Shown: positions 1 through 6,047 of the stretch, one piece after another | Layout of the letters: every line of letters starts with the position of its first letter | Position numbering within the stretch: the stretch's first letter is position 1 | NCBI GenBank assembly: GCA_023409265.1 | Contig: JAEYHZ010000039.1 | Span: 1 to 64,000 of the forward strand | Reading direction: 5' to 3' | Length of the DNA stretch: 64,000 bases | DNA from: Bacillota bacterium | GTDB lineage: Bacteria; Bacillota; Clostridia; Acetivibrionales; DSM-1351 | Notes under the pieces: model-generated | Told to the model about the DNA's origin: nothing | What the model saw: only the letters and a program-made list of their open reading frames with translations | The model's database searches: none | Program-made: the position numbers and the translations under genes

Positions 1-240
1 CCATGTTTGGACAACTCCTTACCAAAGTTTTTCAAGTTGAAAAAGTTGAAAAACTTTAAAACAATATTGTAGAAATTATCTCATGAATGTTCATAACGGA
101 TAAGGCACTCTATTGTGGAGCGCTTACTATAATCCAACTAATAAAGTCTACAATTTGAGTAGAAAATGTGTCCAACCCCATAAAAATTAACTATTACTTA
201 ATGCATATCAATGAATATATTCCTACAACCCGAATTAAAG
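1..240 (-). other. Left-edge remnant, possible insertion-sequence end
   Basis: No intact gene is visible. Read on the minus strand, the stretch from about 180 downward begins GGGTTGGACACATTTTC, then has a promoter-like TTGTAG..TATAGT pair, a TAAGGAG ribosome binding site and an ATG at the window edge. That layout resembles the 5' end of an insertion sequence with its transposase beginning outside the window. A 12-bp-arm hairpin (AAAGTTTTTCAA / TTGAAAAACTTT) lies at about 24-57. The upstream promoter repeat at 257-285 points into this stretch, so an original cargo gene may have been disrupted here. This is inference from a partial view. Confidence 0.25.
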
Positions 241-256
241 CCATTAGTTACAAATA

Positions 257-285
257 ATACTATATCTGGAACGTTTCTATGTCAA
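257..285 (-). promoter_or_regulatory. Promoter repeat A, copy 1
   Basis: On the minus strand there is TTGACA (285-280), a 17-bp spacer and TAGTAT (262-257), a near-consensus sigma-A promoter. It sits in a block of about 75 bp that recurs at 1186-1214, 3315-3343 and 3810-3838 with nearly the same bases, including the flanks GTGAAAC before the -35 and TATTTGTAA after the -10. This copy reads toward the window's left edge, where its gene is missing or disrupted. Confidence 0.8.
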
Positions 286-387
286 GTTTCACTCATTACC
301 GCAATATTCAATTCTCAAAGATCAACTTTCGTCGCATTAGACTTATAATCTGACGTAACATTCTTATTTTGCGCTCTAATTTGAGCA

Positions 388-417
388 TAAAAAATGCACA
401 TCATTGACTGAATGTGC
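388..417 (-). terminator. Terminator repeat B, copy 1 (after HAD gene)
   Basis: On the minus strand GCACAT (417-412) pairs with ATGTGC (401-396) and is followed by a run of T (ATTTTTTAT), giving an intrinsic terminator 60 bp after the HAD gene's stop. The same hairpin sequence with the core GCACATTCAGT recurs after two other genes of this island (about 1802-1838 and 3405-3440), so it is a repeated module and not just a chance hairpin. Confidence 0.7.
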
Positions 418-477
418 GATAATAGAATGATTAGTGATATATAAAAGTTCCGAAGTAACTCAATTACAAATTGGAAT

Positions 478-1077
478 TTATCGATGTCTCAATATCATAT
501 TCTTAAGTTCAACAAAATTATTAACCATATTGCCAATATATTGAACATTTCTGCTATTAAATAAAACCGTATTCATTTCCACCTTGCTAGCAGCCTCTAA
601 ATTCCCTTCTCTGTCATCTACATAAAAACAATCTTCTGCATTACAACCTAATTGCTCAATTGTAAGCTGAAAAATACGCTCATCTGGTTTTTGTATCTTC
701 AAATCACCGCTAATACTAATCACATCAAAAAATTTATTGATCTCAAATTTCTCACGAAGATATTTACTCCATCTACTCGAATCATTCGATATAATAGCTA
801 ACTTATACTGTTTTCTTATGGCAGTAATAAAATCCAAAAAACCATCGTTTAGTTCTATGGTATCTAAATATTCCTTCTCAATTTTCTCTAAATCACCTTG
901 AAATCCAATGGCCTCCCATACCTCTAATGATGTTAACTCTCCTACATCGGCTTTAAACCAAGGTGTATATATTTCCTCTGGCTTTAAATCAGGAAAAGTT
1001 CGTTGAATATATGGAACAAAATCATCTCCGGTCTGTTTTACTATTACTCCATACATATCTAATACAATTGCTTTCAT
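478..1077 (-). CDS. HAD-superfamily hydrolase (subfamily IA, haloacid dehalogenase-like)
   Basis: About 199 residues, the usual size for a HAD IA phosphatase or dehalogenase. Motif I is VLDMYGV near the N-terminus: nucleophile Asp7 followed by Tyr where phosphatases have the second Asp, the DxY pattern of haloacid-dehalogenase relatives. Motif II is AIISNDS, motif III the Lys in QKPDERIF and motif IV YVDDREGN. The start is placed at the internal ATG at 1077 because AAAGGA lies at proper spacing before it; the longer frame to 1122 has no ribosome binding site. It is driven by promoter repeat A copy 2 and ended by terminator repeat B copy 1, so it forms a single-gene unit. The substrate cannot be told from sequence; a phosphatase acting on a small metabolite is equally possible. 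Confidence 0.85.
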   Translation of the reverse strand: MKAIVLDMYGVIVKQTGDDFVPYIQRTFPDLKPEEIYTPWFKADVGELTSLEVWEAIGFQGDLEKIEKEYLDTIELNDGFLDFITAIRKQYKLAIISNDSSRWSKYLREKFEINKFFDVISISGDLKIQKPDERIFQLTIEQLGCNAEDCFYVDDREGNLEAASKVEMNTVLFNSRNVQYIGNMVNNFVELKNMILRHR

Positions 1078-1185
1078 ACATAATATCCTTTTCTGCAAAT
1101 TCCTGTTTATCGGTAAAATCATAAAAAATAGTTTTTAGCTCACACCTTTATACAACACCGATTCAAAAATAGTTAGTTACAAATA

Positions 1186-1214
1186 ATACTATATCTGGAA
1201 TGTTTCTATGTCAA
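1186..1214 (-). promoter_or_regulatory. Promoter repeat A, copy 2 (HAD gene)
   Basis: TTGACA (1214-1209), 17-bp spacer, TAGTAT (1191-1186) on the minus strand, about 105 bp upstream of the HAD start. Flanks match the other copies, including GAAAACTGAATAGTGCG before the promoter and TATTTGTAACTAACTATT after it. Confidence 0.85.
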
Positions 1215-1294
1215 GTTTCAACCATTATCGCACTATTCAGTTTTCAAAGACCAGCATTTCCTTTACTTGAGACATTTTCTACTAATTTTGCGAT

Positions 1295-1626
1295 TTAATA
1301 TAAATCCATATCATCTGTTATTTTAAAAAGTGTCTTATTGTAATCGGCACATTTTGCATACTTGCTTTTCTCCCAATAAATCTACTCATTATCTCTTTCA
1401 ATTTCACGCATTCCACACTTTTTCAATAGTTTAATCTAAGCTATATTATCAATTAAACAGTCAGCCTTAATAGCCTTTATTATGTTCTTTTGTGAAGCCC
1501 ATTCTATTAGGGAACTTGCAACTTCATATCCATAACCCTTTTGCTGCTCTTCCTCAATTAAACCAAACCCTATTTCAATTTCTCCATTTTCATTTGGCTC
1601 ACCTTTAAAGCTAGCATCTCCGATAA
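1295..1626 (-). pseudogene. GNAT acetyltransferase remnant
   Basis: Reading the minus strand gives the C-terminal two thirds of a RimJ/RimL-type GNAT: GEIEIGFGLIEEEQQ, then the acetyl-CoA loop KGYGYEVASSLIEWA, then an IKLLKKCGMREIE segment typical of the last strand. Two in-frame TAG stops interrupt it and the frame ends normally in DMDLY-stop. The N-terminal part upstream of about 1626 is not readable in one frame. It lies in the same repeat-flanked array as the HAD gene. Its own upstream promoter repeat (about 1722-1765) is badly decayed, fitting a dead unit. Confidence 0.75.
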
Positions 1627-1721
1627 ATTATCAGTTCTCCATCATATTAAACAGTTCTAACTCGCAATATACTACAATCTCTTACTACACAGGGAATAAA
1701 TGAGGTGTTAACCATTTTTTA

Positions 1722-1765
1722 CCATAATAATACTGTAGTCTTCAGTTATGAAATTCACCCGTCCC
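1722..1765 (-). repeat. Degenerate copy of promoter repeat A
   Basis: The stretch AATAATACTGTAG and a following ATGAAATTCACCC align with the intact A copies (AATAATACTATA and ATGTCAAGTTTCACC). The -10 has become CAGTAT, the -35 resembles TTCATA, and several bases of the spacer are missing. It precedes the broken GNAT gene. The alignment was made by eye. Confidence 0.5.
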
Positions 1766-1801
1766 TCAGCAATGCTCTTTTTTGCGCCTGAACTGTAGAC
1801 A

Positions 1802-1838
1802 TAAAAATACCGCAAGTTCAGTTACTGAATGTGCGGTA
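1802..1838 (-). terminator. Terminator repeat B, copy 2 (after aldo/keto reductase)
   Basis: On the minus strand TACCGCA (1838-1832) pairs with TGCGGTA (1814-1808), an inner TTCAG/CTGAA extends the stem, and TTTTTATG follows: an intrinsic terminator about 50 bp after the reductase stop. It shares the core CGCACATTCAGT with copies 1 and 3. Confidence 0.75.
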
Positions 1839-1888
1839 AGAGGATGACCTTTGATATATAAATTATTGTGAATAAATATAAATGCAAC

Positions 1889-3040
1889 CTAAAAATTCTT
1901 GCCTAAAAGCCTTTCTGCCTCTGCCATATTTTTGATAATTGATACACTAAAAGGGCAGCGGCTTTCGCAGTTACTACAGCCAATGCAATCTCTTCCACTG
2001 TGAGCTAAGCTTAAATAGTGAGAGTGAATGGATGGAGGTATATTGATTTGATCTAAGCGAGCGATGTCTAAATACTTGTTGACTGTTGCAATGTCAATCC
2101 CAACTGGGCAAGGCTGACAATGGCTGCAATAAACACAGTTTCCTTTAAAATCATTGCGCATCGTTCCAAGAATCTCAGCATAATCCTTTTCTGAATCGCC
2201 AAGTTCAAAGTATCGCATAGAATTTAATATCTCATTTGCTGTCTGGCAGCCTAGCAATACGCTTGCAACTGCCGGTCTTGACAGTGCATAATTAACACAT
2301 TGAGGCACGGTAAGCGGCTTTGCAAACGGAGTATGTTCAGGCAAAATCAATTTGCCCCCGCCCAGAGCTTTCATCACAGTAATGCCAATCTGTTTTTGCG
2401 TACATAGTTTATATAGTTCCGCTCGCTTGGGGTCAATTCCTCGAAACAATTCAGGAGCAAAGCCATTTTGAAAGTGATTAAAAATATATTCTTCAGAGGG
2501 AAGCATATCAAATGCAGGGTTTATGCTAAACATTAGCATTTCTGGGATTCCTGTATTTATTACTTTGATTGCCGTCGTTGGATTATGTGAGCTAAAGCCT
2601 ATATGACCAATATAGCCTTGCTTTTTCAAGTGTTCTACATATTTAATGAAATCTGTTTCAAATACATTTCTATAATCTTCATCAGAGTCAATGAAAAATA
2701 ACATTCCTAAATCTATGTAACCACCAAAAATACGCAAAATATCGTCAAAGTATCGCCTTACTGTAGGCATATCTCGGCTTATATCATACTGTTGCCTAAT
2801 ATCTGTAGAACCTATATGTCCTTGTATCACAACTTTTTTGCGTCTATCTCCTAAAGCTCTAGCAATGTTTTCTCGAATTTCTTTCCCAGGCATGAATACA
2901 TCAAGAATATTTATACCATTTTCAAGAGCAACATTAATTGTTTCTTCAACCTGTGAATATGGCTTACCGTCAAGATTTTCGCACCCTAGGCCAATCACAC
3001 TGAGATGTAGACCCGTTTTGCCAAGTTCTCTAAATTCCAC
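1889..3040 (-). CDS. Aldo/keto reductase with C-terminal 4Fe-4S ferredoxin domain
   Basis: 383 residues. The N-terminal 290 or so form an aldo/keto reductase barrel (MEFRELGKTG, VIGLGCENLDG). The C-terminus carries two cysteine clusters, NCVYCSHCQPCP near 300 and DCIGCSNCESRCP near 355, typical of a fused ferredoxin module. GTG start with AAGGAGGAG upstream. The usual Asp-Tyr-Lys-His tetrad is largely absent: Asp47 is present, but the Tyr position reads FMPG, the Lys position reads VIQG, and the His position reads LFFID. Related clostridial proteins with QGHIG keep a His there, so this copy may not be a classical NAD(P)H carbonyl reductase. It belongs to the repeat-flanked array, followed by terminator repeat B copy 2. 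Substrate unknown. Confidence 0.8.
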   Translation of the reverse strand: MEFRELGKTGLHLSVIGLGCENLDGKPYSQVEETINVALENGINILDVFMPGKEIRENIARALGDRRKKVVIQGHIGSTDIRQQYDISRDMPTVRRYFDDILRIFGGYIDLGMLFFIDSDEDYRNVFETDFIKYVEHLKKQGYIGHIGFSSHNPTTAIKVINTGIPEMLMFSINPAFDMLPSEEYIFNHFQNGFAPELFRGIDPKRAELYKLCTQKQIGITVMKALGGGKLILPEHTPFAKPLTVPQCVNYALSRPAVASVLLGCQTANEILNSMRYFELGDSEKDYAEILGTMRNDFKGNCVYCSHCQPCPVGIDIATVNKYLDIARLDQINIPPSIHSHYLSLAHSGRDCIGCSNCESRCPFSVSIIKNMAEAERLLGKNF

Positions 3041-3082
3041 TTAAACCTCTCCTCCTTTTTTAAATAACTCAATGAAATACTA

Positions 3083-3253
3083 TCAAAATAATCTTCCGTT
3101 CGCAATTATTCCCACGTCGGAACAATCAAAGCCAAACACACTTTCAGCCATACTAAGCATTATAGAAGGGTTACACTTATTAAATGTCATAAATGTTTTA
3201 TATCCATTTTTTACTGCAATATCAGCAACATAAAGAGCAAAAACTCCAATCAT
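3083..3253 (-). CDS. Short orphan reading frame between promoter repeat A copy 3 and the reductase
   Basis: An open frame of 56 residues (MIGVFALYVADIAVKNGY..., ending GIIANGRLF) lies directly downstream of promoter repeat A copy 3 and 43 bp before the aldo/keto reductase. The frame opens just after a TAATAA and no good ribosome binding site is visible, so it may be the C-terminal fragment of a lost gene. I do not recognise the family. Composition and the clean stop suggest protein-coding origin. Confidence 0.35.
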   Translation of the reverse strand: MIGVFALYVADIAVKNGYKTFMTFNKCNPSIMLSMAESVFGFDCSDVGIIANGRLF

Positions 3254-3314
3254 ATTAATTTTTTCTAATTCGTTTTATTAAACTGTACCAATTCAAAATA
3301 GTTAATTACAGATA

Positions 3315-3343
3315 ATGTTACATCTGAAATACTTTAATGTCAT
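3315..3343 (-). promoter_or_regulatory. Promoter repeat A, copy 3 (diverged)
   Basis: Aligns base for base with the other A copies but carries ATGACA (-35, 3343-3338) and TAACAT (-10, 3320-3315) with the same 17-bp spacer. It is probably weaker. It reads toward the short orphan frame and the aldo/keto reductase. Confidence 0.6.
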
Positions 3344-3404
3344 GTTTCACCCCATTACCGTAATTCTCATTCTTCTATTTTAATTCGCATAAGACCTATT
3401 TCGC

Positions 3405-3440
3405 GCAATAAAAAATCGCTCATCAATAACTGAATGTGCG
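3405..3440 (-). terminator. Terminator repeat B, copy 3
   Basis: On the minus strand CGCACAT (3440-3434) faces ATGAGCG (3423-3417) with one mismatch, followed by ATTTTTTATT. It lies just after the small membrane protein gene and shares the core CCGCACATTCAGT with copies 1 and 2. Confidence 0.65.
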
Positions 3441-3475
3441 GTATAGAATTATTCTTGAAATATAAAGCTTATGAG

Positions 3476-3739
3476 TTAATTTGATTTGTTAATCCATTGC
3501 ATAAATAAAACAGTAGAAAGCATTAAAGACAGTATTATTATAGACACTCCTATTACTATTGGAAAGTATGTACAACTTGTTATTAATTCTTGTGATGTCG
3601 TCCATCCAGATGCATCCTTAGGCCTTGATACACTTAAGGCTATGTCACGTCCTTTAAAAAACCCGATAAATGTAACTAAACATCCGCTTAGAAACAAAAT
3701 AGCTATTAATATAACCGCTTTAATCTGTTTTTGAATCAT
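3476..3739 (-). CDS. Small membrane protein of unknown function
   Basis: 87 residues starting at the ATG at 3739, chosen because GGAGG lies eight bases upstream; the frame could be extended to 3769 without a ribosome binding site. Two hydrophobic segments are visible (about residues 7-25 and 52-75). The first ends in LSGC, which could be a lipobox or simply part of the membrane helix. No family is recognised. It has its own promoter repeat A (copy 4) and terminator repeat B (copy 3), making it another self-contained unit of the array. Confidence 0.6.
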   Translation of the reverse strand: MIQKQIKAVILIAILFLSGCLVTFIGFFKGRDIALSVSRPKDASGWTTSQELITSCTYFPIVIGVSIIILSLMLSTVLFMQWINKSN

Positions 3740-3809
3740 ATATTCATCCTCCCTGATTACTTTCACCATATTTTACAATCCCGCCTTCAAAGCAACTTCA
3801 TTACAAATA

Positions 3810-3838
3810 ATACTATATGTGTAATGTTTCTATGTCAA
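3810..3838 (-). promoter_or_regulatory. Promoter repeat A, copy 4
   Basis: TTGACA (3838-3833), 17-bp spacer, TAGTAT (3815-3810) on the minus strand, about 70 bp upstream of the small membrane protein gene. The upstream flank GAAAACTGAATAGTGCGGTAA matches copy 2 and then ends abruptly at the IS110 remnant. Confidence 0.85.
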
Positions 3839-3869
3839 GTTTCACCCCTTACCGCACTATTCAGTTTTC

Positions 3870-4276
3870 AACGAATCATGATCGGCTATCGCAGCCGCTA
3901 ATGAAAATATATTAGTAGCCTTTTCTAGTACTCTCGGCAACAATGAAAGTGCAAGTAAAAAAAACGGGTTTCGAGAACTAAGGGTAACCCATACATTAAA
4001 AGCATGCTTTGCGAAATTGCATGGGTTATAGCTGGTTAACGTAATACTTACCTGTCTGGCTGGTACTCGCGGCTTAAGCAAAAGAAAGGTTCTAAAAAAG
4101 CCATTATTGCCTTAGCCCGTAAGCTATTGGTAATTATTTATACCATGCTTAAAAATGGTACATACTACAATGAATCCTGTTGTGAAAATCGCCGTAAAAA
4201 CTGTGAACAAAAGCAAATTTCCAGATACATCTTTGAACTCGAAAAAACGGGTTACCATATAGATTTACCAGTATAA
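3870..4276 (+). pseudogene. IS110-family transposase, C-terminal remnant
   Basis: Plus-strand reading in changing frames recovers the C-terminal part of an IS110/IS902-type transposase: NNESASKKNG, then an AGTRGLSKRK-like segment, then KLLVIIYTMLKNGTYYNES and a charged tail ending DLPV-stop at 4276. Several frameshifts and in-frame stops mean it is dead, and the N-terminal RuvC-like catalytic part is absent. The remnant abuts promoter repeat A copy 4 and marks the right border of the accessory island. Assignment is from the characteristic NNESA and IIYxMLK motifs. Confidence 0.7.
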
Positions 4277-4574
4277 TCTAAACCAAAGAAAGTATTTTAA
4301 GGTTAGTGCTCCTACCTTAGCTTTGCTATGCTTTCAAGATTAGTTGTTAACATTTGTTGTCAAGGTTCAAGCTCTACTACAAGTTTTTATTTTCGTTTCA
4401 ACGTTCAAATTTCTTAATGCGCTATCCCTCTATATTCCATCCAAATATAAGTCTTATCCTGGTCGAGTTATTATGAATCTTTATCCAGACTGTTCCATAA
4501 CCTCAAGTTATTATCTTCGGGTATTTTTGCTCATATATGGCAAAATAACATCAAAACATTTTTATGGAGGAACA
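4277..4574. other. Non-coding stretch after the IS110 remnant
   Basis: An open frame continuous with the downstream esterase runs from 4344, but it has no ribosome binding site and a composition unlike a protein. It is probably the non-coding right end of the insertion sequence plus the esterase promoter region. I see no clear promoter. Confidence 0.4.
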
Positions 4575-5603
4575 ATGATAAATTCTAACCTCAAAATTGA
4601 TAAGTTCGAAACAGAGAAATCTCCAATAATCAATGGAAATGAAGTAACTTTTATATTTAAGGGGAAGGCAAAAAAAGTATATCTGGCCGGAGAGTATAAT
4701 CAGTGGGAACTTGAAGACGCCATGACAAAGCTTGATAAGGAGGACATTTGGTATATTGACAAGCACTTTCCAGCAAATGCACGGTTGGACTATAAATACA
4801 TCGTTGACGGCAGCTGGATTACCGATCCGCTGAACGAAAATATCACTACAGTGAGTGCCGGAAATGTAAATTCTACGCTCATAATGCCTGAATACAGCAG
4901 CCGTTACCAAGAAATCATTAACTCTCAGGTACCTAGAGGAACGGTTATTAATAATGTAAAGTTTCAAAGCGACTATATGAACTGTGAAATGAATTATCAT
5001 ATTTACCTTCCCAACGGCTGTGAAAAAGAAAACGTAACTCACGTATTGTATGCAATGGACGGATCAGATTATCTGAATCATGGTAAAATTAACTTGGTTT
5101 TGGATTATTTAATTCACCGGGGAGAAATTCCTCCAATAATAGCAGTACTTGCAGACCCAAATGACAGAAACAAAGAATACACTATAAATAGAAGTTATTA
5201 TAGCTATACAATAAAAGAATTAATCCCCTACGTTGAAGCCAATTACCTAAACCTAAAAAACAATCCTGAAAGGTCAATCATTGGCGTATCCTGGGGTGGC
5301 TTAACAGCAATATACCTGGCAGCAAACGCTCCGGGAACCTTCAGTAGGCTATTATCACAATCAGGTTCCTTTTGGCCCAAAGACTGGATTATTTTTGATA
5401 TGGTCAGTAAAGCAGATATCTCCAATATCAGATTCTGCCTGCAGACAGGTACCATTCAGGACACCGAAGAAATGAACGATGAAATGGCAAAACTTCTTGA
5501 GGATAAACAATGTGAGTTGGAGTATGTAAAATATGCAGAAAGCCATAGCTGGTTTAACTGGAAAGGACATCTCGATGCCGGTTTAAAGACTGTTTATTCT
5601 TAA
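4575..5603 (+). CDS. Esterase of the enterochelin esterase / esterase D family with N-terminal E-set (CBM48-like) domain
   Basis: 342 residues from the ATG at 4575, which is preceded by TGGAGG. Residues about 20-105 look like an AMPK-beta/CBM48-type immunoglobulin fold (VYLAGEYNQW, LDYKYIVDGSW). The rest is an alpha/beta hydrolase of the Fes/esterase D type: nucleophile elbow GVSWGG and a C-terminal HSWFNWKGHL segment supplying the catalytic His. No signal peptide is visible, so it is probably cytoplasmic, as is Fes. Clostridial relatives include siderophore esterases and carbohydrate esterases; no siderophore genes are nearby, so the substrate stays open. The following small gene begins within about 40 bp and is probably co-transcribed. 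Confidence 0.85.
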   Translation: MINSNLKIDKFETEKSPIINGNEVTFIFKGKAKKVYLAGEYNQWELEDAMTKLDKEDIWYIDKHFPANARLDYKYIVDGSWITDPLNENITTVSAGNVNSTLIMPEYSSRYQEIINSQVPRGTVINNVKFQSDYMNCEMNYHIYLPNGCEKENVTHVLYAMDGSDYLNHGKINLVLDYLIHRGEIPPIIAVLADPNDRNKEYTINRSYYSYTIKELIPYVEANYLNLKNNPERSIIGVSWGGLTAIYLAANAPGTFSRLLSQSGSFWPKDWIIFDMVSKADISNIRFCLQTGTIQDTEEMNDEMAKLLEDKQCELEYVKYAESHSWFNWKGHLDAGLKTVYS

Positions 5604-5639
5604 GAAATATTTATACAGTAATATAAGGAGATGGATCTT

Positions 5640-5981
5640 TTGTTTAAAGAGAATGAAAAAATATTTTACATTGATACACATTCCGGTGCCATTGAGGAGG
5701 GCAAGTTTATTGAAAGCACTTCGGAGGGAATGTGGATCAGAATAAATGGTCATTCATTAAATACATTCGTATACTCTGATATTTGGCGTGAGAGGATATT
5801 TTCAAACCTGCCGCAGGCTGAAACCGTACTGAATGCCATTAGAAGTAAAATGAAATCCAGATTATTAAAGGATAATTTCTTTATAAGAGATATACTTGAC
5901 CGTCTTGGAAAAAGTGAAGGCGAGTTGTATTTAAGCATCATAAATGAGATTCTAAGTGAAAAAACAGGTTCTGGTAAATAG
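5640..5981 (+). CDS. Conserved-looking hypothetical protein
   Basis: About 113 residues. AAGGAG lies directly against an ATG at 5631, but at nine bases from a TTG at 5640, so TTG is the likelier start (LFKENEKIFY...). The N-terminal half looks like a small beta-barrel (KIFYIDTHSGAIEEGKF, GMWIRINGH), the C-terminal half is helical and charged. I do not recognise a family. It follows the esterase closely and is ended by a strong hairpin shared with the convergent activase gene. Confidence 0.6.
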   Translation: MFKENEKIFYIDTHSGAIEEGKFIESTSEGMWIRINGHSLNTFVYSDIWRERIFSNLPQAETVLNAIRSKMKSRLLKDNFFIRDILDRLGKSEGELYLSIINEILSEKTGSGK

Positions 5982-5997
5982 AGCAGCGTACCTTTAT

Positions 5998-6035
5998 AAA
6001 AGATGAGGCCGACGTACAGTCGGCCTCATCTTTTA
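5998..6035. terminator. Bidirectional intrinsic terminator
   Basis: Perfect inverted repeat AAGATGAGGCCGAC / GTCGGCCTCATCTT with a 5-base loop, A-rich before and T-rich after, placed between the convergent gene ends at 5981 and 6048. It can serve both strands. Confidence 0.9.
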
Positions 6036-6047
6036 CTTCTTTATTTT

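Noticed and set aside
247..3890. Integron cassette array with attC sites
   Set aside because: No RYYYAAC/GTTRRRY core pair was found at the module borders, no integrase gene is present, and each unit has its own promoter.
4344..4574. N-terminal extension of the esterase
   Set aside because: The frame is open but has no ribosome binding site and a low-complexity translation; TGGAGG lies before the ATG at 4575.
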